A DNA stretch of 64,000 nt. It comes from Ktedonobacteria bacterium (GTDB lineage Bacteria; Chloroflexota; Ktedonobacteria; Ktedonobacterales; JACDGC01). The stretch lies in NCBI GenBank assembly GCA_027459785.1, contig DAIDGU010000070.1, positions 42,438 to 106,437 on the forward strand, read 5' to 3'. The notes beneath the pieces were generated by a model, which was not told where the DNA came from, did no database searches, and was given only the letters and a program-made list of their open reading frames with translations. A program made the position numbers and the translations under genes. This document shows positions 1 to 10,000 of this stretch, one piece after another. Within the stretch, counting starts at the first letter, position 1, and each line of letters starts with the position of its first letter.

Positions 1-60
1 GGCTGTTACCCAAACTTCCCAGGAAGCCAGGGGATAATTCCGCCAATTCCGCGCGAACAA

Positions 61-207
61 CCCCAGCACCAGGGCGACCCGCCCCAGCACCAGGGCGACC
101 AACCCACCAACCAGGGCGACCCGCCCCAGCACCAGGGCGACCAACCCACCAACCAGGGCGACCCGCCCCAGCACCAGGGCGACCACAAGGGTACGCCCCT
201 ACAGACC
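61..207. repeat. 42-bp tandem repeat ending in a dispersed 35-bp element
   Basis: A 42-bp unit built from ACCAGGGCGACC and CGCCCCAGC blocks is repeated about three times between 61 and 172, for example AACCAGGGCG at 109 and again at 151. It ends in a 35-bp element at 173-207. That element recurs identically at 36770-36804 and, inverted, at 51777-51811. The 42-bp period is a multiple of three, so one frame gives a Trp/Gly/Pro-rich periodic peptide, but I read the stretch as non-coding. It lies just downstream of the radA stop. Confidence 0.75.
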
Positions 208-229
208 AGAATAAAGATAAGATCTTGTC

Positions 230-3085
230 TCAATCGCCTCCTTCCATAGCGGCGCTGAGGGCTTCGGCCAGGCTGCCGACGGTGATGACGTGGAGGTCAG
301 TGACGCCGCGTACCTGGGCCGCATTCGCCTGAGGGACGATGCAGCGTTGGAAGCCGAGCCGCGCCGCCTCGCGCAGCCGGGTTTCCACGCGCGTGACCGA
401 GCGCAGTTCGCCGCCCAGGCCCACTTCGCCGATAAGCGCAAGATCGCCGCCGATCTGGCGCTCTTTGAAGCTGGAGGCGATGGCCGCGGCGATACCCAGG
501 TCCACAGCAGGCTCGCTGAGTTCGATGCCGCCGACCACATTTACGTATACATCGTGCTGGCCCAGGCGGAGGCCGGTGCGTTTCGCCAGCACGGCCAGTA
601 ACATCAGCAGGCGGGTGTGGTCCACGCCGGTGACGGTGCGCGTGGGTGTGCCATAGCTCGTCGCCGAAGCCAGCGCCTGCACTTCCACCAGCAGCGGGCG
701 CGTGCCTTCCAGGCTGATGGTGACGGCGGAGCCGGTGGCGCGATGGGCGCGGTCGGCCAGGAAGATGCCGCTGGGGTCAGCGACTTCCACCATGCCCTCG
801 CCGCGCATCTCGAAGATGCCGACCTCCGTCGCGCCGAAGCGATTTTTGACCGAGCGCAATAAACGATAGCTATGGAAGCGTTCGCCTTCCAGATACAACA
901 CCGCGTCCACGATATGCTCCAAGGCGCGCGGGCCGGCGACCGTGCCATCTTTAGTAACATGCCCGATCAATAAGACGGCGATGTGGGACGCTTTCGCCAT
1001 CCGCATGAGCTGCACCGTACATTCGCGCACCTGACTGATCGATCCCGGCACCGAGGTGACGTTGCCGGTGGCGATGGTCTGGATCGAGTCCACGATCACC
1101 AGGCGCGGCTGCATGGCGCGGGCCGTCTCGATAATCGTCTCAGCATCCGTTTCCGCCAGCAACGCCACGCGATCCCCCGCGATGCCCAGCCGCTCCGCGC
1201 GCATCTTGATCTGCTGCGGCGACTCCTCGGCGGACACATACAGCACCGGCTGATCGGAGGTGCCAACGCGATCTGCCGCACCAAGCAGCAAGGTCGAATT
1301 ATGGACGATGAGATCATTGGCAACGAAATTTGCTGTTCCTGGCACAGTCAAATCATAGACTGTTTCTTCACCAGCGGGGACAATGCTTTCGATCTCATCC
1401 CAATAGATATCGCCGTCCGCTAATCTTTGTAGCAGGGGCGACGGATACGCCTGTGCAATAGCAGCAACGGTTGAACGACAGAGTGGGCGCTCAATCCGTC
1501 CCGGATGAATTGTCATCCCTGCTTTGCGCGACATCGCTTTGAATGAAACGCCCTCAGTTACCGCCTCTATATGTTCCCAAAACACGGTTCCTGTGGGAAT
1601 GGTATCAAAATGTGTCGATGGCAACGATGGCACAGGCATTTGTACGATGATCGCTTTTGCCTCTTCGCGCCCCCAAATACCGATCTCCTGCAAAAAGCGC
1701 TGCACTTCGCCTACACCTAGCATTTGCAACTCATAGGCAGTATAAGGTTCGCTCTTGACGGTCATCGGTTTTGTGCGCAATTTAACGACGAAACCAAAGC
1801 GGAGCAGCAAATGCTGGACATCTTGAGCAAGCCGTTTGCTGATAGTGCTGTATGATAGCGCGGGTACCCCGTTTTTCGTCACGTAGACAGAGCCATCGCA
1901 ACTGAACAGTATTTTCAGGAACGATGCGAGATGCTCACGCGGCAGACGGAAAATGCATGCCGGAACTTTCTTGTTTTTTGCAGTTGAAAAACGCACCCCA
2001 GCATCTGCTAAAAAACGTGCAATCGGGGTTGTTATCTCGGCAAGATGGCGTGCATCAGGAGCAAGCCGAGATACTGGAACGTTTGCCGCATCCGCAAGCC
2101 TGTGTAATTCGACTTCACTTGGGACGGAGCGCCCTTGTCTCCACCAATTCAACCTATCATAGGTTACTCCTGCTGTGCTTGCCCATTCGACCCACGTCAA
2201 TCCTTTCTCGGCTTGCACGCTCTTGAGCGCTTCCATGATGAGCATGCGCGCCTCAGCACGCTCACCAAGCGGAATAACAAATTTAAACATCTTGGATTTG
2301 TTTCCAGGTCGTTCGTATACCCGCAATGTCATGTTGAAGTGACGCGCGAGATCTGCAAGATCCTCTATTATCTCTGGAATGGTTGCTGTCACTGTAACAT
2401 CGCTTTGGGCTGAACCATCTGAAAGCACATATGCTATGAGACGTACTTCCGGATCTGGCATTACTTTTGACCCAAAATAGGGAAGGACACGAGGCGCAGC
2501 TATGCGCGTCCGAGAGGTCAGGGAGCCAACGGATTGCCAGCCCTCTGATGTAAACACGGGATGGCTGGCAGTGCAGCGCAGCGTGCGTCCCAATCGCGTT
2601 TTTACCTCGACAATTGGCTGCACCCCATGATCATGAAAGACTGTGACAGGCTGCACTGATAAGCGATGTGTTGCTTCATCCATTCCCAGTACAGAAGTTC
2701 CCATCGCTTGATATTCTGTGATCGGTTGATAATCGCCAGTCACAGGATCGAGAACTCTGGTATCTCCTGTAACGCATTTGCCGATCCCTGGCTCGCCGCC
2801 TAAGAGGCTGATCGATCCCGGCACGATGCCGCCGCCCAGCACGCGGTCGATCTCGCCGTAGCCGGTGGGGATGCGCGGGTGGTCGCCCGTGCGCACATCC
2901 TTGAGCAACTGCGGCCTGCCTGCCACGCCACCAGCGCGCGCGCCATCAGCCTTGCCACCCGTCGCGCCGGTGCTGATGACGGTCTCGACATAGCTATTCC
3001 AGGCACCGCATTCGGGGCAGCGGCCTACGAATTTCGGCGCCTGCGCGTCGCATTGCTGGCAGACGAAGATGGTGCGTGTTTTCAT
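230..3085 (-). CDS. radA: DNA repair protein RadA, interrupted by an intein
   Basis: RadA/Sms is a RecA-like DNA-dependent ATPase that helps process recombination intermediates. The precursor has 951 residues. An N-terminal zinc finger uses C9, C12, C23 and C26. The Walker A loop GGEPGIGK spans residues 96-103 and is followed at once by an intein (104-596). The ATPase then resumes with STLLLGAADR, and the RadA signature KNRFG lies at about 747-751, followed by a Lon-like C-terminal domain. Without the intein the protein is 458 residues, the usual RadA size. The ATG at 3085 has AAGGA eight bases upstream. The gene stands alone behind a good sigma-70-type promoter. Splicing should be needed for function, because the intein splits the ATP-binding loop. 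Confidence 0.97.
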   Translation of the reverse strand: MKTRTIFVCQQCDAQAPKFVGRCPECGAWNSYVETVISTGATGGKADGARAGGVAGRPQLLKDVRTGDHPRIPTGYGEIDRVLGGGIVPGSISLLGGEPGIGKCVTGDTRVLDPVTGDYQPITEYQAMGTSVLGMDEATHRLSVQPVTVFHDHGVQPIVEVKTRLGRTLRCTASHPVFTSEGWQSVGSLTSRTRIAAPRVLPYFGSKVMPDPEVRLIAYVLSDGSAQSDVTVTATIPEIIEDLADLARHFNMTLRVYERPGNKSKMFKFVIPLGERAEARMLIMEALKSVQAEKGLTWVEWASTAGVTYDRLNWWRQGRSVPSEVELHRLADAANVPVSRLAPDARHLAEITTPIARFLADAGVRFSTAKNKKVPACIFRLPREHLASFLKILFSCDGSVYVTKNGVPALSYSTISKRLAQDVQHLLLRFGFVVKLRTKPMTVKSEPYTAYELQMLGVGEVQRFLQEIGIWGREEAKAIIVQMPVPSLPSTHFDTIPTGTVFWEHIEAVTEGVSFKAMSRKAGMTIHPGRIERPLCRSTVAAIAQAYPSPLLQRLADGDIYWDEIESIVPAGEETVYDLTVPGTANFVANDLIVHNSTLLLGAADRVGTSDQPVLYVSAEESPQQIKMRAERLGIAGDRVALLAETDAETIIETARAMQPRLVIVDSIQTIATGNVTSVPGSISQVRECTVQLMRMAKASHIAVLLIGHVTKDGTVAGPRALEHIVDAVLYLEGERFHSYRLLRSVKNRFGATEVGIFEMRGEGMVEVADPSGIFLADRAHRATGSAVTISLEGTRPLLVEVQALASATSYGTPTRTVTGVDHTRLLMLLAVLAKRTGLRLGQHDVYVNVVGGIELSEPAVDLGIAAAIASSFKERQIGGDLALIGEVGLGGELRSVTRVETRLREAARLGFQRCIVPQANAAQVRGVTDLHVITVGSLAEALSAAMEGGD
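1298..2776 (-). other. RadA intein (493 aa) with LAGLIDADG endonuclease domain and internal HTH-like segment
   Basis: This in-frame insertion of 493 residues sits between Lys103 and Ser597 of RadA, inside the P-loop. It starts with Cys (CVTGDTRVLD), has a block-B-like T-A-S-H at precursor residues 172-175, and ends VANDLIVHN before Ser, which are canonical splice residues. LAGLIDADG-type motifs are seen as LIAYVLSDGS (about 216-225) and LKILFSCDGS. A segment around WVEWASTAGVTYDRLNWW looks like a small helix-turn-helix between them. Codon use in the insert is more AT-rich than in the flanking extein, which fits a mobile element. Endonuclease activity is not shown. Confidence 0.95.
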
Positions 3086-3204
3086 CCGGTTTATCCTTGC
3101 TGTATCCTCTGCTCTCTAGTATCGCGCATCGCCTGGGGGTTACGCCCGCGCCATCAGCCCATTAAAAGGAGAGCTTGCAAGAAGTTTACATCTACTGTAC
3201 ATAC

Positions 3205-3233
3205 ATTCTATCACATAATGATTGTATCGGCAA
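3205..3233 (-). promoter_or_regulatory. Predicted sigma-70-type promoter of radA
   Basis: On the minus strand a -35 TTGCCG (3228-3233) and a -10 TAGAAT (3205-3210) are separated by exactly 17 bp. The box lies in a short AT-rich island. The rest of the 360-bp gap between radA and the upstream gene (3086-3445) shows no further feature I can support. Confidence 0.6.
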
Positions 3234-3445
3234 CATTACAGGCCGCAGATCAAGCGCGGATCTGCCAATACACGTCAGCGGACGGCGTAGCATCGCCCTT
3301 CGGCACGGCTATCACCGCCCGCTTTTGCTCGAACATGCGCCAGCGTGGCACCACCTGCCCCCATCGCCTGCGGCATACCCGATCACTGCGTTCATTTTCC
3401 TGAAAGATGATCGGACGGAGCGTAGGGCCAAGGGCGCAGGACTAC

Positions 3446-3853
3446 CTACGGGAGGCGTTCCAGGATCACGACGGGAATCTGCCGCGTGGTTTTTTGCTGA
3501 TACTCCGCGAAGCCGGGCATCTGCGCGGCGTGCTGGGCGAACAAGCGCTCACGTTCCTCGCCCTGGGCGACGGTCGCCCGTGCCTGAAAGCGTTCGGTGT
3601 TCATCTCCACCGTCACGGTGGGGTGCGCCAGCAGATTGTAGTACCAGTCGGGATTCGTCGGCGCGCCGCCTTTAGAGGCGAGAATGATCAGGCGGTCGCC
3701 ATCAACGGAATAGACCACCGGTGACGTGCGGGGTTGGTTGCTTTTCGCCCCAATAGTGGTCAGCAACAGCAATGGACCGGAACCATCGACCTTGCCGCCG
3801 TTAGCCCGAAACTTTTCAATGACCGTCTGGTTATAGTTGCTGGGATCGCTCAT
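3446..3853 (-). CDS. Deazaflavin-dependent nitroreductase-family oxidoreductase
   Basis: This small single-domain protein (135 aa) belongs to the DDN/F420-dependent nitroreductase family, split-barrel enzymes that use reduced F420 to reduce quinones or nitro compounds. The family pattern is visible: TTIGAKSNQPRTSPVVY early in the protein, then ILASKGGAPTNPDWYYNLLAH, then VTVEM. I start at the ATG at 3853 because AAGGAG lies five bases upstream; an in-frame ATG ten codons earlier lacks a ribosome site. The gene is monocistronic between radA and nrdJ. The natural substrate cannot be told from sequence. If the assignment is right, the host should make F420 or take it up. Confidence 0.85.
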   Translation of the reverse strand: MSDPSNYNQTVIEKFRANGGKVDGSGPLLLLTTIGAKSNQPRTSPVVYSVDGDRLIILASKGGAPTNPDWYYNLLAHPTVTVEMNTERFQARATVAQGEERERLFAQHAAQMPGFAEYQQKTTRQIPVVILERLP

Positions 3854-4042
3854 GGTTGCTCCTTGTAGTGCGGGCGGCAACAATTACGCCGCCGCGCAGT
3901 GGTTGACGCTTCTTCAAAAAGTGTACCACGCCAACGCGCTCGCGTGCCGCTTTGCCAGAGAAACCAGCTTCTTGCAAAAGGCGCATGCGCGGCAGACAAA
4001 TCTATCCACCCCGCATGCGCCCATGTCAGCATCAGGCCGCCG

Positions 4043-7000
4043 CTAGCACTCGCTGTAGCCGCAGCTCATGCACTTCTTGCAGCCCTCCTCATAGACGAGG
4101 GTGTTGCAGCCGCATTGGGGGCAGAGGTTGCCGATGACGGCGAACTGCTGCATCTGCGGGAAGGTGGGCATGCCACCGCCGGTGTGGCCGTTGCTGGCGG
4201 TGTCGCCGGTGGTGCTGGCCGGCGTAGCATCCGCCGTGCCGGCCTCCTTGGCCGCCATTTCGTCGAGGTGCTGGGTGATCGCTTTCGCCACGGCGTCTGG
4301 CAAGGAGCGCACGCGGTCGATGCCGAAGCCGATGCTGGAACTGCCGCCGATGGCGCGCATCTGCTCGGCGACGGCGCGGGCGCGCTCGCTCTGGCTGAGC
4401 GGGCTTTCGGTGCGCAGTTGCAGCGAGATCAAGCGGCCCAGGGCGTCCGCCAGCGCGGCCACGTCGGACCCCGCCTTGCCGACGGCGATGAAGACTTCGA
4501 GCAAGCCATCCTCGTCGCTGTTCAGCGTGACATAGACGCTGCCTTCCGGCGCACGCACCCGCCGCGTGTAGCCCTGCACCATCTCCGGGCGATCCTTGAC
4601 GCCGTTGGTGTAGCCGCGCTTGGGCGCGGCCACCGGCAAGGGCGGTGCCACGGGAACGGTAGCCGGCACGGCGACTGCCGGGGTGGCCAGCGGCACTGTC
4701 ACGGCGGGCGGCGTTTCCGCCAGCAACGGATCGGCTACCAGCGGCGCGGAGTTCGCCGCCTGGGCCTCCGCCGCGCCCGGCTGCTCGTCCTTCTTGACGC
4801 CCATATTCAGCACTTGCTCCCCCTTGCTGCCGTCGCGGAAGATGGTGATGCCCAGGCACCCCAGTTCCCACGCCAGCATATAGGCATGCTCCACATCCTC
4901 GTGCGAAGCACTGTTCGGTAGGTTGATGGTCTTGGAAATACTGTTGTCCACGCCTTTCTGGAAGGCGGCTTGCATGCGGATGTGCCAGTCGGGCGCGACC
5001 TCGTGCGCCGTGACATACGCCGCCAGCGCGGGATGGGCCGCCGCCGGATGGCCGTGCAGCGCGCCATGCTCCTGCACCCACGCCAGCACGCCGACTTTGT
5101 CGGCGATGTCCGCAGCGTCCATCGCCCGCACGAAGAAGGGGTTGACGAAGTCCAGCACGCGATAGGTGCCGTCGGGCTGCTTCACGCGATGCTGGAAGGC
5201 CAGCGCGAAGATCGGCTCGATGCCCGACGAGCAATCCGCGATGATGCTGATCGATCCGGTCGGCGCGACGGTGGTGCAGGTGGAGTTGCGGCGCGGCGCA
5301 GCCTGCTTGTAGATGCTGCGCTCCCAGTTGGCGAAGGCTCCCCGCTCGTCAGCCATGCGCACCGACTCGTCCGTGGCCCAGTCGCGCACGGCCACCATCA
5401 CGCGCTCGCCCAGCGCGATGGCCTCGTCGCTGTCATAGCGGATGCCCAGTTGGAAGAGCATGTCGGCCCAGCCCATCACGCCCAGCCCAATGCGCCGGTT
5501 GTTGCGCACCTTCTCGCGGATCTCGTCCAGCGGATACGGGTTCACGTCGATCACATCATCCAGGAAGCGCGTGCAGTCCCGCGTGGTCGCCTCCAGCCCC
5601 GCCCAATCCACCTGCCCGTCCACCACGAACATGCCCAGATTGATGCTGCCAAGATTGCACGCATCATAGGGACCAAGCCATTGTTCACCACATTGTTTTG
5701 TGACTACGCCATGTGATATAACACTGTGAGTTACAAACTCTGTGGTATCATACACGTCGGCTTCGCCCGCATCTTCGATAGCAGCAACCTTGGTGATGAA
5801 CTTCTCAGCAAGTGAACCTTGTTTTTTCGCGGCGATCCAACCTAGGAGCTTTTGCTGCTTGCGCGGTTGCATGAACCCTGCAAGCGTAGCAAAGCGATCA
5901 CGGTTCACTTTGTCGAGGAATAGCTCATATTGGGCCTTGGTTGTATATTCAGCAAGTTCCCGTTGTGCGTTGGGCATCAGCCTCACCTGCTCCTCGCGGC
6001 GCAGTTTGATGCTACTCACAATGCCAAAGTTTAAAAGGATTTGCTGAACATCCAAGGCGAGTCCCTTTGAGGATGTTGCCAGCCGCACACTGCAAGAGCC
6101 GTTCGTTTTGCCTATTTGCACACTGCCGTCGGCGCTGAACAACCCGCGCAGGAAGCCGATGACGGCGGCGCGCGGCGCGGCGAAGATGCTTTCCGGCACG
6201 CGCTTTTCGTGCGCCTTAACGGCTTTGATGCCGAGTTGCCTGAAAAACGAGGCTGGTGTGCCAGATGTTTGGATCTGGTAATGCCCCTGGCGCTCGGTCA
6301 CATTGCCCTTAATGCCAAACCAGTTTATGAGGCGCTGGCGCATCGTATCGGCGAGATCTTTATCCTGGGCGTCGATAGCCATACCTAGGACATCTTGTTC
6401 GATCCCGGCTTCATAGCGCACCCAGCCATCGCCAATGATGTAGCCCACGACTTCGCCAAGTTCTTCGGACCATTCCGTCGGCATATGAATCGTGCCGTTC
6501 GCCGTGCGATAGCGCATACGCGCCTCGCTGCGTTCGCCGAGGGTGATCGACGGCAAGGCGCGGTCCTGCGACCACTGGCCCTCGCCACTTTGCAGCAGCA
6601 GTTCGTCGCCATATTCCAGGTGATCCATGCGCTTGTAGCCCTGAGTAGTCAGGAAGCGGTGGTTGGGCGTCGCGGTGATTTCGATGCCGTGGCTGGTGAT
6701 GAGCCGGCGCACCGGCACACCGACATCCGTGCGGAAGACGGGCATGGCGTCGTGGAAGATCACGCCGGTCGTCTCCACCAGCGGTTCGCCGTTCACCAGC
6801 GCGGCATCCACGAATTGCCCTGGCACGCGCGCATCTGTCGCCACCTGGATCTGCACCTGGCTGGCATAGAGATCGTCCATGCGGCGCAGGCCCAGGTTCG
6901 TCGCCAGGCGGGTCTCGCCGACCACACAGGGGTTGGTTGCTTCCAGTAGCTCGATCTCCGGGATGGGGTTGGCGGTGGAGTGGTTAGCGCGATCCAGGAA

Positions 7001-10000
7001 GACCAGGCCGGGATCGCCGGTGGCCCAGGCGGCATGCACGATCTTGTCGAAGATCTCGCGCGCCCGCTTGCGCGCCACCACCTGCTGCGTGTGCGGATCG
7101 ATCAGGTCGTATTCCTCGTCGCGCCCCAACGCCTGCATGAAGGGATCGGTGATGGCGACGGAGATGTTGAAGTTGGTGATGCCGCCGCTCATCTTGCAGG
7201 TGATGAACTCCTCGATGTCGGGGTGGTCCACCCGCAGGATGCCCATGTTCGCGCCACGCCGGCTGTTGTGGCTGACGAAGCCGTTGGCGATGTAGGTATG
7301 CGTCTCAGCGACCGCGATATCCACCGTCACCGCCTCGTCATCCTCAATGGAGGCGATCTGGTCATAGAACTGGTTGTTGGTCAAGAAGGCAGCCAATGGG
7401 CTATTGCGCACTTCCTCATGCTTATCCGCCAACTTTTGTAAGCGTGAGCGCGTTAACTGGCGCGGTGCGGCCACGCCCGGCAGGAAGTGCTGGATGTCAC
7501 GATATAGTTCACGGTTGGCCCCGCGAGAACTGCGACCTGGGCCACTCCCCCGACCGGGACCATCGTAGAGAGCCGCAACAAGCGGCCCTTGATGAGGAAT
7601 CACATCATTAAATTCCCAGGCTTTCTCCAGCCCTTCGTCCAGCCGCGCATTTTTTGTGGGCGACATGAAGGCGATCTGCTCAGCGAATTCACGCATGCCC
7701 TCGCGCGTGATAATGCGTAGCCGATAGATGGGATTTTTCCCTAAGGCGGTTTCGCGGTCGGTCGTTACGGTTATCGTACTTGGCATTCCCAAAGATAACA
7801 GCAATTGCTGCACATCTTCGACCAACCCGCGAGAGATACTATAGAGCGATACATATCCCTCAGCAGTGATGCTGCCATCTGCACTGAAAAGACCGCGTAG
7901 GAAACCACGCGCAAACTCCGCGCCCGCCTGAAAAGCTACCTCTGGCACACGCAGTTCTAGCGTCGAGGGTTTCGTCACGCCTATGTGCTTGAGCCAGGCA
8001 ACAAGCTCAGTGGACGCGAAGAAATAGTTTATGCTGGCATCGTTCGGCTTCTTCTGTGGATTCGGCGTCACCCCGAAAAGATCCTGGGCGATTTGCAACA
8101 GCCGTGCGCCGACTTCTGGCTCGCTATCCGCTACCGTCAAAATCAGCCGCCCCGTATTATGTCCAGGATTGTAGTAATTGATGCTACCATCGCCGATGAA
8201 GTAGCCGATGAACTCACCCAGTTCGGCGGTCGGGCGTTCCGGCGTCGTGATCGCCGTCGCGTTGGAGTGCGGCACACGATCCGATGGCGGGAAACGATAA
8301 TCCGTATCGTCGGGATAGGTGTGCTTTTGCAGCGCCACCCAATCGCCCACCTGGATCTCGCTCAGGTGCTTCCACACATAGCCGCCATCCGGCGCGATGA
8401 CGCGGATGCGATGCTCCATGCTGCCGGTGAAGCTATAGCCATAGTTCGTGCGCAGCCGGCGAACAGGCACTAGCCCGTTGTAATAGAACTCTTCGGCGCG
8501 ATTGCCGCCTGTGTCATTCGCCACATGAACCGTATGCGGCAGCGGATGCCAGCTTTGCGGATCGGCTTCCGTGGGACCGAGCGTACCGATCTGCACCATG
8601 CCCTGTGCTGTGGCAACGCGCGTCTCTGGCACGACGCACCCACCCTGTTTCACGCTATCCGTCGCCTGATCAAAGATCTTCATGAAGCTGACGGGGCCGG
8701 AGGCCACCCCATGCGTAGAGGCGACGATGCTGCCGGCTGGGCGCAAGCGACTAAACGAAAAGCCGGTGTTGTGGATCGCCGTCAGGCCATGCTTGCCCGC
8801 GAGATAGGTGCTGTGGTCGGCAACCGTGAAATCATAAAATGGGGTGCTGCTTTCAGGCTTTTCAACCGTTGTCACCACCGTCGCGCCTTGCAGCAGGCGT
8901 TCTAGCATAGCCAGACGCGGCAGATATTCGGGAGCGACGAGCGGGCGCAATGCAGCGATCAGGCGTGGCAAAAACTCGACGCCGATGCCCTGGCCCTGTT
9001 TCCATTTTGCCAGCCAGAACGACTCCCCATTGATAACGGTAGCCTGGCGATGGATCGCTGTCACCTTCGTTTCGATGCCAACGCTTTGCAAGATATCTTC
9101 GATGGCGACAAAAGGAATCGGCAGGCGTTCAGCGGTGGAGTGGCTGTGGTCATGCGCGGCGGCAGCCAGGCGTGTCGTTTTCAATTCGTCATGAAGGTAC
9201 GGCCCGATGAGATCGCGCAAATCAGCGATGCGTGGCTCAGCGGCGAGCTTTACTTCATGGACCATCGTGCGACCTTTGCCGGATGGTTCACGCGAACGCA
9301 GCGCGGGAGCCAACCCCAGCAGCGCACACAGTGTATGCACCTTCGCCAGCAGATGATAGGATTGCGAGGTGATCGTCACGCGGTCGCGTTCGGCCTCGAC
9401 ATGCCCATCGGAGTCTACCAAGCCAGCGAGGAACGCCCCGACAACGCTGAGCGGCGATTTCGCCACCATCTCTGGGAACGGCAGTTCGCCTTTGGGACCG
9501 GGATGCACTTCCAGCAGCGCGCGGAACTGTTCGATGAAACCCGCGTTTGTTGTATTCAGGCTATACAGACCACGTGCATCTTGCTGGACGGTCAGTTCCA
9601 CGCCGAAACGCCGTGCAAGGATATCGCGGGCATATTCCAGCGACGCTGTGCGCCCATCGAATAGCCGCCAGCGGAGCTTCTCGCGGCGCGGTTCGCTCAT
9701 GGGAACTTTGGCCCACCCCATGCTGCCATCGCCTAGATAATAGCCCAGCAGCCAGGCGATCTCTTCATCCATGCGCATGCCCGCGACTTCGCGGTATTCG
9801 TGGTGTGGCCATTGATCGCGCACAGAGGCATTTGGCGTGGGGAGGATATCGCCAGCTTGGAGGGCATCGGCGCGTCGTTCAACAAAGTGTTGGCCGTCAA
9901 ACACCATGAAGGGATGCCAGCAACTCGTCGTCACTTCCAAGCCATTCGCCGCCCGCACGCGCACCTGATCCGCCAGCGGCACATCGTAGCGCCACAGGTG

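Noticed and set aside
6..233. Trp/Gly/Pro-rich 75-residue open frame on the minus strand
   Set aside because: It is the readout of a 42-bp tandem repeat and a dispersed 35-bp element that also occur elsewhere in other contexts; it has no ribosome site.
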